DNA of 56,897 nt, from positions 1 to 56,897 of the forward strand of contig NZ_LIPP01000032.1 in assembly GCF_001418335.1 (NCBI RefSeq), in the 5' to 3' direction. The DNA comes from Streptomyces aurantiacus. Its GTDB lineage: Bacteria; Actinomycetota; Actinomycetes; Streptomycetales; Streptomycetaceae. This document shows, piece by piece, positions 16,835-24,771 of this stretch. The notes under the pieces were generated by a model, which worked only from the letters and a program-made list of their open reading frames with translations, did not search any database and had not been told where the DNA came from. Position numbers and translations under genes: made by a program. The stretch's first letter is position 1; each line of letters opens with the position of its first letter.

Positions 16835-17358
16835 CAGATCTCCTTGACGTACTCGAACGGCTCGCGGCACACGCGGCAGCGCCACAGCGCCTTGCAGGAC
16901 GTGGCGGCGAAACGGGAGGTCTCCTCGGTGTCCGCCGCACCGCAGCGCGGACACGCCACCGTGCGGCGGGTGGGAGCCAGCACGAGCGGCACAGGCCCCG
17001 CGGCGTGCCGGGGTGCGGCTCCCGGTGGCGCGATCCCGTGCTCGGTGAGTTTGCGCCGGCCCTGCGGAGTGATCCAGTCGCTGGTCCACGGCGGGTCGAG
17101 GACCGTACGGATCTCCACGCGCGCGTACCCCGCGCCGCGCAGCCGTGCCGCCACGTCCGCGCGCATCTCGGCCATCGCGGGGCAGCCCGAGTAGGTCGGC
17201 GTCAGGCTCGCGACCACGGTGCCGTCCCCGGTCACCTCGACCGCACGCAGGACGCCGAGGTCGGCCAGCGTGAGCATGGGCAGTTCGGGGTCCGGCACCT
17301 GCTCGGCGACGCGCCGGGCGCGCCGCGCATCCGTCGATGCGGTCATGGCCGTCACCAT
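16834..17358 (-). CDS. paaD: Phenylacetate degradation protein PaaD (DUF59/MIP18 maturation factor)
   Basis: 174 residues, iron-centre maturation factor for the epoxidase. It has the DUF59 core VPDPELPMLTLADLGVLR and YSGCPAMAEM, and a C-terminal zinc-ribbon-like segment VACPRCGAADTEETS...SCKALWRC with four spaced Cys. The start at 17358 overlaps the paaC stop; an ATG four codons in (17346) is an alternative. The end overlaps paaE by one base. Confidence 0.93.
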   Translation of the reverse strand: MVTAMTASTDARRARRVAEQVPDPELPMLTLADLGVLRAVEVTGDGTVVASLTPTYSGCPAMAEMRADVAARLRGAGYARVEIRTVLDPPWTSDWITPQGRRKLTEHGIAPPGAAPRHAAGPVPLVLAPTRRTVACPRCGAADTEETSRFAATSCKALWRCRVCREPFEYVKEI

Positions 17359-18179
17359 GTCGCCCCCGGGTGCGCACGGGCCACGCTCTGCAACTCCGCC
17401 AGCAGCGGCGCCAGATGCCCGGTGTGCTCCCCGCTCCGGCCGGCCCCGGGCAGCGGCCGGTACACCGGCATGGGCAGCCCGGCCGCCTCGGTGACCTGCC
17501 GCAGGACGGCGACGACCCCGTCCCGTACGTCGTAGGCCGTGAACAACTCTCCGAAGTACGGGGCGACCTGCTCCAGCGCCCTACGCGTACGGCGGTGCGA
17601 CTCGTCCGTACCGTCCCCCAGGCGCACGACCCACTCGGCCGCGTACTGCCGGTGGTACGTCAGCTCCTTGACGCCCTTCGCGGCGACGGCCGCCAGAACG
17701 GGGTCGGGATGCGCCGACAGCTCCTCGAAGTGCGCGAGCCGCCAACTGGACAGCACCAGCAGCCGGACGACCGAGAACGCGAAGTCCCCGTTCGGCAGTT
17801 CGGCCAGCCGTACGTTCCTGAAGTCCGCCGCGTCCCGGAAGTAGGCGTACGCGTCCTCGCCGCGCCCGGTGCCGTCGACCTGGCCCGCGCGTGCGTACAG
17901 CAGGCGGGCCTGGCCGAGGAGGTCGAGGCCGATGTTGGCGAGCGCGACCTCCTCCTCCAGCTCGGGAGCGCGGGTGGTCCACTCGGCCAGCCGCTGGGCA
18001 CTCACCAGGGCGTCGTCGGCGAGGGCCACGCAGTCCGCGGCCAGCGAGCCGGCGTCGACGCCCGCGGGCACGGTGGTGTCCACCCCGTGCAGCGGGTCCT
18101 CGAAGCCGGTGCCGTACGCCCAGCGGGCGTCGTCCTCGTGCCCCTCGGCGAGGGACAGGTAGACATGGTCGTCGCTCAT
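17352..18179 (-). CDS. paaC: Phenylacetyl-CoA epoxidase structural subunit PaaC
   Basis: 275 residues, ferritin-like helical protein without the full metal site, the structural partner of PaaA. Characteristic segments are VALADDALVSAQRLAEWTTRAPELEEEVALANIGLDLLGQARLLY, FRNVRLAELPNGDFAFSVVRLL and KEVKELTYHRQYAAEWVVRLGDGT-like sequence. It starts 10 bp after the paaB stop and overlaps paaD by 7 bp. Confidence 0.95.
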   Translation of the reverse strand: MSDDHVYLSLAEGHEDDARWAYGTGFEDPLHGVDTTVPAGVDAGSLAADCVALADDALVSAQRLAEWTTRAPELEEEVALANIGLDLLGQARLLYARAGQVDGTGRGEDAYAYFRDAADFRNVRLAELPNGDFAFSVVRLLVLSSWRLAHFEELSAHPDPVLAAVAAKGVKELTYHRQYAAEWVVRLGDGTDESHRRTRRALEQVAPYFGELFTAYDVRDGVVAVLRQVTEAAGLPMPVYRPLPGAGRSGEHTGHLAPLLAELQSVARAHPGATW

Positions 18180-18189
18180 GCCCTGCTCC

Positions 18190-18525
18190 TCAGATGTGCG
18201 GGACGTCGTCGGGGATGTCGTAGAAGGTCGGGTGGCGGTAGACCTTGTCGGCGCTCGGCGCGAAGAACGGGTCCTTCTCGTCGCGCGTGGACGCGGCGAT
18301 GTGCTCCGAGCGCACCACCCAGATCGAGACGCCCTCGTTGCGGCGGGTGTAGAGGTCGCGGGCGTGGGTGAGGGCCATGGTGTCGTCGGCCGCGTGCAGG
18401 GAGCCCACGTGGACGTGGTTCAGCCCGCGCTTGCCGCGCACGAAGACCTCGTACAGCGGCCAGTCGCCCTTCGGCGCGCCCTGGCCGGGCTCCGGCGTGG
18501 CGCTTCCCGGGGTGGAGTCGCTCAT
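18190..18525 (-). CDS. paaB: Phenylacetyl-CoA epoxidase subunit PaaB
   Basis: 111 residues, the small bridging subunit of the epoxidase. [54 protein letters not shown] is the whole family signature; the Gly/Pro-rich N-terminal 20 residues are a linker. The ATGA overlap with paaA (start 18525, paaA stop at 18522) shows tight coupling. Confidence 0.95.
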   Translation of the reverse strand: MSDSTPGSATPEPGQGAPKGDWPLYEVFVRGKRGLNHVHVGSLHAADDTMALTHARDLYTRRNEGVSIWVVRSEHIAASTRDEKDPFFAPSADKVYRHPTFYDIPDDVPHI

Positions 18526-19508
18526 GCCACCGCTCCTTCCCGCTCACGCGCGCGCTCCGCCTGCTTGGCCGCGTGGGCCGTGGCCGCGTCCCGTACCCAC
18601 GCGCCCTCCTCGTGGGCGGACCTGCGGCGCTGCGTCCGCTGCGCGTTGCACGGTCCGTCGCCGCCGATGACCCGCTTCAGCTCGGACCAGTCGGGGGTGC
18701 CGAAGTCGTGGTGGCCGCGCTCCACGTTCCAGCGCAGCTCCGGGTCCGGGAGCGTCACGCCGAGCTTCTCGGCCTGCGGGACGGTCATGTCGACGAACCG
18801 CTGACGCAGTTCGTCGTTGGTGTGCCGCTTGATCTTCCAGGCCATCGAGGCCGCCGAGTTGGGCGAGTCGCCGTCGGGCGGGCCGAACATCATGAGCGAG
18901 GGCCACCACCAGCGGTCCACCGAGTCCTGGACCATCTCCCGCTGCGCCCCGGTGCCGCGCATCATGGTCATCAGCAGCTCGTAGCCCTGCCGTTGGTGGA
19001 ACGACTCCTCCTTGCAGATCCGCACCATCGCGCGCGCGTAGGGCCCGTACGAACTCCTGCACAGCGGCACCTGGTTGCAGATCGCCGCACCGTCCACGAA
19101 CCAGCCGATCACTCCGACGTCGGCGAAGGTCGGTGTCGGGTAGTTGAAGATCGACGAGTACTTCTGGCGCCCCTCGATCAGCCGCTCGGTCAGGTCCGCG
19201 CGGTCGGCGCCCAGCGTCTCGGCGGCCGAGTACAGGTACAGACCGTGCCCGGCCTCGTCCTGGACCTTCGCGAACAGGATGGCCTTGCGGCGCAGCGACG
19301 GGGCGCGAGTGATCCACTCGCCCTCCGGCTGCATGCCGATGATCTCCGAGTGCGCATGCTGCGCGATCTGCCGGACGAGCGTCCTGCGGTAACCGTCGGG
19401 CATCCAGTCGCGGGGCTCGATCCGCTGGTCCCGGGCGATCGTCGCGTCGAAGTGCTCCTGCAACGACCCCTCCGGGAGGGTCGCCTCGGCCGAGTGTGTC
19501 GTGGTCAT
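18522..19508 (-). CDS. paaA: Phenylacetyl-CoA epoxidase catalytic subunit PaaA
   Basis: 328 residues. It is the di-iron oxygenase subunit that converts phenylacetyl-CoA to the ring 1,2-epoxide, the first committed step of aerobic phenylacetate catabolism. The di-iron ligand helices are visible: [33 protein letters not shown] (ExxH near residues 85-88), and [19 protein letters not shown] (EExxH near residue 170). The C-terminal tail is basic and Ala-rich (KQAEREREG). First gene of paaABCDE. A TetR-type operator lies 16-36 bp upstream. The downstream catabolic genes paaFGHIJKZ are not in the window. Confidence 0.95.
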   Translation of the reverse strand: MTTTHSAEATLPEGSLQEHFDATIARDQRIEPRDWMPDGYRRTLVRQIAQHAHSEIIGMQPEGEWITRAPSLRRKAILFAKVQDEAGHGLYLYSAAETLGADRADLTERLIEGRQKYSSIFNYPTPTFADVGVIGWFVDGAAICNQVPLCRSSYGPYARAMVRICKEESFHQRQGYELLMTMMRGTGAQREMVQDSVDRWWWPSLMMFGPPDGDSPNSAASMAWKIKRHTNDELRQRFVDMTVPQAEKLGVTLPDPELRWNVERGHHDFGTPDWSELKRVIGGDGPCNAQRTQRRRSAHEEGAWVRDAATAHAAKQAERAREREGAVA

Positions 19509-19524
19509 CGATACCAGCTTCCCC

Positions 19525-19544
19525 TACCGACCATTCGTTCGGTA
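19525..19544. promoter_or_regulatory. PaaR-type TetR operator of the paa operon
   Basis: TACCGACCATTCGTTCGGTA has 6-bp inverted arms TACCGA/TCGGTA around 8 bp. It lies 16 bp from the paaA start, where a repressor would block transcription. PaaR-like TetR repressors that sense phenylacetyl-CoA bind ACCG..CGGT sites of this type. No paaR gene is in the window. Confidence 0.6.
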
Positions 19545-20071
19545 TCAGTGTGACGCCTTTCCGGCGACCCGGCAAGACCCGGGCACGATCAAGCGGGGTC
19601 GGACCGAGGCCAGGGCCGGATGCGGGGTCGAACGGCAGAAGGGCTGATGAGCTGCTTATCAGGGCTTGCGGAGTCGGCGGTTCCGAGCCGCTCGCGCGCC
19701 CTGTGTGCCGGGGCAGGGGGGCGGCGACCGGCGCGGGAGCACACCGGCGCCGGCGTCCCGCCCCGTACGGCGGATCTTCACTTCCGAGGCGCGAACACGC
19801 CCCTTTCACGCGGTTCCCGGCCGCCACCCGCGGCTGTTTGGCTTTACAGGCAGCACGCACTGCCCAGCCGTCCGCAGTGGCCCCACGGCCGCCGCCCCGG
19901 CGGCCCGATCCCCGGAACCCGTCCTCGACCTCCACCGCCTCCGTGAACCCAGCCGTCCGGAGCCCGGGTCACCGACGGCCGCCCCCTCTCGCTTCTCACC
20001 TCTCGCCTTCGTGCGTATCGACCCACGACCGATCACGTATACCGATGACCGATCACGTATTGGGAGGACAT
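19545..20071. other. Long non-coding region upstream of the MIB operon, with two regulator-like repeats
   Basis: About 527 bp between the paa operator and the encapsulin start show no convincing gene. Two repeats stand out. A near-perfect 19-bp palindrome CTGATGAGC-T-GCTTATCAG lies at 19644-19662. A 14-bp direct repeat GACCGATCACGTAT is at 20027-20040 and 20047-20060, a 20-bp period (two helical turns), directly before the ribosome site GGGAGG. The latter would suit a tandem-dimer activator or repressor. Confidence 0.55.
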
Positions 20072-21535
20072 GTGTCTGCCCCGGAAAGCTCCCCCGACAG
20101 TTCTGACGGTTCCGCCGAAAGCTCCCCCCAAGGCGCCGCCGGAGCCGCCGACGACGCGTCGCAGTTCACCAGCCTCAGCACCCGGGCCGCACGGCAGCTC
20201 ACCACCACCGCCAAGACCGAACCGCAGATGCAGGCCATCACCTCGCGCTGGCTGCTCAAGATGCTGCCGTGGGTGGACGTGAAGGGCGGCACCTACCGGG
20301 TGAACCGGCGGCTGCAGCTGCGTGTCGGCCGTGGCCGGGTGCAGTTCGACCAGAACGGCGCGGACGACATCAAGGTCATCCCCGAGACACTCACCGAACT
20401 GCCTTCCCTGCGCGGCTACTCCGACACGGCGGCCCTGCGCGAGATCGCCTCCCGTTTCCGGGTGCGGGACGTACGTGCCGGACAGGTCCTGTGCGACGCC
20501 GGCCGGCCCGTCAGGGAGGCGTATCTCGTCGTCCACGGCCGGTTCACCCGCTACACCACCGGCAAGTACGGCGAGGAGCAGGTGACCGGGATCGTCACGG
20601 ACGGCGACGGACTGGGCGACGAGGCCATCGGCCGGGACAGTCCGGTGTGGCTGAACACGGTGCGGGCCGACACCGCGGCCGTGGTGCTGGCCCTGAACTG
20701 GGACAGCCTCGCGCGGTTCGTGGAGCGCACCCCCTCCCTCGCCGCCCAGCTGGCCGCGTTCGCCGAGCAGCAGCGCAAGCCCATGAACCGCAAGGGCGAG
20801 GCCGATGTCCCCCTGCAGGCAGGGCACGTGGGTGAGCCGGTCCTCGCCGGCGGCTTCGTCGACTACGAACTCGCCCCGCGCGAGTACGAACTGTCGCTCA
20901 CCCAGACCGTCCTGCGCGTCCACAGCCGGGTCGCGGACCTCTACAACAGCCCGATGAACCAGACCCAGCAGCAACTGCGCCTGGCCATCGAGGAGATCCG
21001 CGAACGCCAGGAGTGGGAGCTGGTCAACAACCGCGAGTTCGGTCTGCTGCACAACGTCGACCACGCCCAGCGCGTCAGCACCTTCTCCGGTCCCCCGACA
21101 CCCGACGACCTCGACGAACTCCTGTCGATGCGCCGCAAGACCCGGGTGTTCCTGGCCCACCCGAAGGGGATCGCGGCGTTCTTCCGGCAGTGCAACCGGC
21201 GCGGTCTCGTGCCCGGCACGGTCGCTCTCGAAGGACACGAGGTGCCCGCGTGGCGCGGTGTTCCCTTCCTGCCCTGCAGCAAGATCCCGATCGGCCCCGA
21301 CCACACGAGCAGCGTCATCGCCCTGCGCACCGGAGAGGCCGACCAGGGCGTCGTCGGGCTGTACCAGACCGGCATTCCCGAGGAGTTCCAGCCGGGCCTC
21401 AACGTGCGGTTCATGGGCATCGACACCAGCGCGATCATGAACTATCTGGTCACCGCCTACTACTCGATGGCGATCCTCGTTCCCGACGCGGCGGGAATCC
21501 TGGAGAACGTCCAGGTCGGGCGGACCGCGGAATGA
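20072..21535 (+). CDS. eshA: Family 2B encapsulin shell protein with cyclic nucleotide-binding domain (EshA-like)
   Basis: About 487 residues. It forms the icosahedral shell of a nanocompartment that houses the adjacent terpene cyclase; this is known for Family 2B encapsulins, formerly called cyclic-nucleotide-binding proteins of MIB loci. Residues 1-35 are Ser/Ala-rich and disordered. The HK97-type shell begins near residue 37, a CNB domain is inserted at about 116-235 ([62 protein letters not shown]), and the shell fold resumes through [18 protein letters not shown] and [12 protein letters not shown] to the end. The phosphate-binding cassette of the CNB has WLNT where cAMP-binding domains carry an Arg, so the ligand may differ. 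The GTG at 20072 follows GGGAGG; an ATG at 20045 lacks a ribosome site. Its TGA overlaps the cyclase ATG. Confidence 0.88.
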   Translation: MSAPESSPDSSDGSAESSPQGAAGAADDASQFTSLSTRAARQLTTTAKTEPQMQAITSRWLLKMLPWVDVKGGTYRVNRRLQLRVGRGRVQFDQNGADDIKVIPETLTELPSLRGYSDTAALREIASRFRVRDVRAGQVLCDAGRPVREAYLVVHGRFTRYTTGKYGEEQVTGIVTDGDGLGDEAIGRDSPVWLNTVRADTAAVVLALNWDSLARFVERTPSLAAQLAAFAEQQRKPMNRKGEADVPLQAGHVGEPVLAGGFVDYELAPREYELSLTQTVLRVHSRVADLYNSPMNQTQQQLRLAIEEIRERQEWELVNNREFGLLHNVDHAQRVSTFSGPPTPDDLDELLSMRRKTRVFLAHPKGIAAFFRQCNRRGLVPGTVALEGHEVPAWRGVPFLPCSKIPIGPDHTSSVIALRTGEADQGVVGLYQTGIPEEFQPGLNVRFMGIDTSAIMNYLVTAYYSMAILVPDAAGILENVQVGRTAE

Positions 21536-22590
21536 GCTCACCGCCCGTACCCGGTCCGACGCTCCGGCTGCCCGGGCCGCCGAGTCTCGCCCGCGCCACC
21601 ACCGCCCGGCGGGCCGGCACGGTTCCCGGGCTGCGGTACCGGCCCGCCCCGCCCGCGGACCCGGAGAAGGCCGCGGAGATCGACCGCAGGCTGGAGACCT
21701 GGGCACGCCGGCTGGAGCTGTTTCCCCCTACGTGGACGGGAGACTTCGCCGGGTTCCAGTTCGGCCGCGCCGTCGTGCTCCAGCACCCCGGCGCGATCAG
21801 TCTCGAACACCTCACGGCAGCCGGGAAACTGCTGCTCGCCGAGAACGTCGTCGACTCCTGCTACTGCGAGGAGGACGAGGGCAGGGGCGGATCGTCGCGC
21901 GGCCTCGGCGGACGGCTGATCATGGCCCAGTCGGCGCTCGACCCGTACCACGGCACACCCGAGCTGGAGGAGGAGTGGCGCCGCGGCATGGGCGCCGACG
22001 GGCCGCTCCGCTCGTACGACCAGGCCCTGAAGGACTACGCCGCCCTCGCCACACCCAGCCAGAGCGACCGGCTCGTGCACGACCTGGCCCGGCTGCACCT
22101 GGGCTACCTCGCGGAGGCCGCCTGGTCCGAGACCGGCTACGTGCCGCGGGTCTGGGAGTACCTGGTGATGCGGCAGTTCAACAACTTCCGGCCCTGCCTG
22201 TCGATCGTCGACGCCGTGGACGGCTACGAACTGCCCGAAGCCCTGTACGCCCGGCCCGAGATCCAGCGGATCACCGCGCTCGCCGCCAACGCCACCACCA
22301 TCGTCAACGACCTGTACTCCTTCACCAAGGAGCTGGCCGCCGGCCCCGACCATCTGAATCTGCCCCAGGCCATCGCCGCCAACGAGCGGTGCGGACTGAA
22401 GGCCGCCTATCTGAAGGCCGTCGAGATCCACAACACGGTCATGGAGGCGTTCGAGGAGGAGTCCGCGGCCCTGTCCGGCCTCTCGCCCCTCGTCGCGCGC
22501 TACGCCGAGAGCCTGGCCGCGTGGGTGTCCGGCAACCACGAATGGCACGCCACCAACTCCCACCGCTACCACCTGCCGAACTACTGGTAA
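21532..22590 (+). CDS. tpc: 2-methylisoborneol synthase-type class I terpene cyclase
   Basis: 352 residues. It cyclises 2-methyl-GPP to 2-methylisoborneol (or possibly 2-methylenebornane). The metal-binding NSE triad is NDLYSFTKE (Asn259, Ser263, Glu267), and the end HRYHLPNYW has the conserved Arg-Tyr. The Asp-rich motif reads DSCYCEE (108-114) where characterised synthases have DDCYCED: Asp108 is kept, but the second and third acidic positions are Ser and Glu, with an extra Asp at 115. The Pro/Ala-rich N-terminal tail (about 45 residues, [28 protein letters not shown]) is much shorter than in S. coelicolor. Such tails are thought to load the enzyme into the encapsulin. Overlaps eshA by 4 bp (ATGA). 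Confidence 0.93.
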   Translation: MSSPPVPGPTLRLPGPPSLARATTARRAGTVPGLRYRPAPPADPEKAAEIDRRLETWARRLELFPPTWTGDFAGFQFGRAVVLQHPGAISLEHLTAAGKLLLAENVVDSCYCEEDEGRGGSSRGLGGRLIMAQSALDPYHGTPELEEEWRRGMGADGPLRSYDQALKDYAALATPSQSDRLVHDLARLHLGYLAEAAWSETGYVPRVWEYLVMRQFNNFRPCLSIVDAVDGYELPEALYARPEIQRITALAANATTIVNDLYSFTKELAAGPDHLNLPQAIAANERCGLKAAYLKAVEIHNTVMEAFEEESAALSGLSPLVARYAESLAAWVSGNHEWHATNSHRYHLPNYW

Positions 22591-22654
22591 CCGCCGTCCG
22601 CCCCCGGTCCATCACCACCGCGCCACAGCGCCACCGCCCCACGAGGAGTGCCCC

Positions 22655-23569
22655 GTGACCATCGCCGACATCGACATCGACCCCGATTCCAGCACTGACG
22701 CCCACCTCGCGGCAGCGCCGGTGCCGAGCCAGTCGACGTACCAGACCCGCGTGGCGGACTACTGGAACGCCGAGGAGAACCCGGTCAACCTCGAACTCGG
22801 GAAGATCGACGATCTGTACCACCACCACTACGGCATCGGAACCGTCGACCCGTCCGTACTCGACGGGGAGACCGACGCCGAAAGCGACGGGCGTCGCGAC
22901 CGGATCACCGCCGAGCTGCACCGGCTGGAGCAGGCCCAGGCCGAGCTGCTCGCCTCCCATCTCGGTGACCTCTCCCCCGCCGACCGGGTCTTCGACGCCG
23001 GATGCGGGCGCGGCGGCGGCAGCGTGGTGGCCCATCTGCGGTACGGCTGCCACGCCGACGGGGTGACGATCTCCAGGAAACAGGCCGACTTCGCCAACGA
23101 GCAGGCCCGCAGGCGGAACATCGCCGACAAGGTGCGCTACCACCACCGGAACATGCTCGACACCGGCCTGGCCACCGGCGCGTACGCGGCTTCCTGGAAC
23201 AACGAGTCCACCATGTACGTGGAGTTGGACCTGCTCTTCGCCGAGCACGCCCGGTTGCTGCGCCGCGGCGGCCGCTATGTGACGATCACCGGCTGCTACA
23301 ACGACGCGTACGGGCGGGCCTCCCGTGAGGTGTCGCTCATCAACGCCCACTACATCTGCGACATCCACCCACGCTCGGAGTACTTCCGGGCGATGGCCCG
23401 CAACCGGCTCGTACCCGTCCATGTGCAGGACCTCACGGCCGACACCGTCCCCTACTGGGAGCTGCGCCGGCAGGCGGGCCATCTGGTCACCGGCATCGAG
23501 GAAACGTTCCTGGACGCGTACCGCAACGGCAGCTTCCAGTACCTGCTCATCGTGGCCGACCGGGTCTGA
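22655..23569 (+). CDS. mtf: Geranyl diphosphate 2-C-methyltransferase
   Basis: 304 residues. It uses SAM to methylate C2 of GPP, giving 2-methyl-GPP for the cyclase upstream. Class I Rossmann methyltransferase with motif I VFDAGCGRGGGSVVAHLRYG, and the signatures PVNLELGKIDDLYHHHYGIG and NESTMYVELDLLFAEHARLLRRGGRYVTITGCYND, close to known GPP methyltransferases. The GTG at 22655 follows GAGGAGTG. It lies 64 bp after the cyclase stop and is the last gene of the operon. A GC hairpin terminator follows at 23582. Confidence 0.94.
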   Translation: MTIADIDIDPDSSTDAHLAAAPVPSQSTYQTRVADYWNAEENPVNLELGKIDDLYHHHYGIGTVDPSVLDGETDAESDGRRDRITAELHRLEQAQAELLASHLGDLSPADRVFDAGCGRGGGSVVAHLRYGCHADGVTISRKQADFANEQARRRNIADKVRYHHRNMLDTGLATGAYAASWNNESTMYVELDLLFAEHARLLRRGGRYVTITGCYNDAYGRASREVSLINAHYICDIHPRSEYFRAMARNRLVPVHVQDLTADTVPYWELRRQAGHLVTGIEETFLDAYRNGSFQYLLIVADRV

Positions 23570-23581
23570 GGGGGCCGACGG

Positions 23582-23623
23582 GGCCCCGGCTCGGCAGCCG
23601 GGGCCGGGGCCGGGGCCGGGGCC
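23582..23623 (+). terminator. Hairpin terminator followed by (GGGGCC)4
   Basis: GGCCCCGGCT (23582-23591) pairs perfectly with AGCCGGGGCC (23596-23605) around a CGGC loop, 12 bp after the methyltransferase stop. The second arm runs into four exact GGGGCC units (23600-23623), which could form a G-quadruplex on the plus strand. It lies between convergent genes and ends 3 bp from the xdhC stop. Confidence 0.7.
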
Positions 23624-23625
23624 GG

Positions 23626-24771
23626 CTACGCGGCCTCCGCCGCGTCCCGCTGCCTCCCGTCGCGGTGAATCGGCGTTCCCGAGCCGGTGAGCGGGACGCC
23701 CGTGCCACCGCGCCGGGCCGCCACGATCTCCGCCGCGATGGACAGGGCGGTCTCCTCGGGCGTACGGGCCCCGAGGTCGAGGCCGATCGGCGACCTGAGC
23801 CGGGACAGCTCCCGCTCGCTCAGGCCGACTTCACGCAGTTTCCGGTCACGGTCCGCGTGGGTCCTGCGCGAGCCCATCGCCCCGACGAACGCGACCGGCA
23901 GCCGCAGGGCCTGCTCCAGCAGGGGGATGTCGAACTTGGCGTCGTGGGTGAGCACGCACAGGACCGTGCGCCCGTCGGTCGCCGTGCCCCGCAGATAGCG
24001 GTGCGGCCAGTCGACGACGAGGTCGTCGGCCTCGGGAAAGCGGGCCCGGGTGGCGAACACGGGACGGGCGTCGCACACCGTCACGTGGTAGCCGAGGAAC
24101 TTGCCGGCCCGGACGAGCGCCGCGGCGAAGTCGATCGCGCCGAACACGATCATGCGCGGGGGCGGCACGTTCGACTCGACGAGCAGGGTGAGGCCGCCGG
24201 GGCAGTTCGTGCCGTCCTCCGCGAGGTCGCGGGTGCCGGTGCGTCCGGCGTCCAGCATCGCCCGCGCCTCGGCCGCGGCCGTCCGGTCCAGCTCCGCGGA
24301 GCCGTTGTCGTACGACCCCTCGTACGACCCGTCGGGGTGCACCAGCAGGGCCCTGCCCAGGAGTTCGGCCGGGCCGCGGACGACCCGGGCCAGGGCCCTG
24401 GGTTCGCCCGAGGCGGCGGCCGAGAGCGCCGACCTGAGCACCGTACGGACGGGCGAGTGCACGCCGACCGGGGTGACCATGATGTCGAGGATCCCGCCGC
24501 AGGTCAGCCCGACCGCGAAGGCGTCCTCGTCGCTGTATCCGAAGCGTTCCACGACGGTCTCGCCGTCCTGGAGCGCCTGGACGCACAGGTCGTACACCGC
24601 GCCTTCCACACAGCCGCCGGAGACCGAGCCGATGACCGTGCCCTCGCTGTCGACGGCGAGGGCCGCGCCCGGACCGCGCGGCGCGCTGCCGCCGACGCCC
24701 ACGACGGTGGCGACGGCGAACTCCCGTCCCTCGTCGGCCCAGCGGGCCAGCTCGTCGGCGATGTCAAGCAT
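23626..24771 (-). CDS. XdhC/CoxI family molybdenum-cofactor insertion protein (PaoD/XdhC-like)
   Basis: 381 residues. A chaperone that binds and sulfurates the molybdopterin cofactor and inserts it into the Moco subunit. N-terminal XdhC_CoxI domain (FAVATVVGVGGSAPRGPGAAL, GSVSGGCVEGAVYD) and C-terminal Rossmann domain (PPRMIVFGAIDFAAALVRAGKFLGYHVTVCDARPVF, HDAKFDIPLLEQAL, VGAMGSRRTHADR). Overlaps the upstream Moco subunit by 8 bp. Last gene of the operon; convergent with the MIB methyltransferase. Confidence 0.93.
   Translation of the reverse strand: MLDIADELARWADEGREFAVATVVGVGGSAPRGPGAALAVDSEGTVIGSVSGGCVEGAVYDLCVQALQDGETVVERFGYSDEDAFAVGLTCGGILDIMVTPVGVHSPVRTVLRSALSAAASGEPRALARVVRGPAELLGRALLVHPDGSYEGSYDNGSAELDRTAAAEARAMLDAGRTGTRDLAEDGTNCPGGLTLLVESNVPPPRMIVFGAIDFAAALVRAGKFLGYHVTVCDARPVFATRARFPEADDLVVDWPHRYLRGTATDGRTVLCVLTHDAKFDIPLLEQALRLPVAFVGAMGSRRTHADRDRKLREVGLSERELSRLRSPIGLDLGARTPEETALSIAAEIVAARRGGTGVPLTGSGTPIHRDGRQRDAAEAA

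Noticed and set aside
19620..19946. Possible small gene in the MIB leader
   Set aside because: No ribosome site, biased composition, and it overlaps the palindrome; judged non-coding.
20033..21706. Minus-strand frame opposite the encapsulin
   Set aside because: Mirror of the encapsulin coding frame with low-complexity sequence and no ribosome site.
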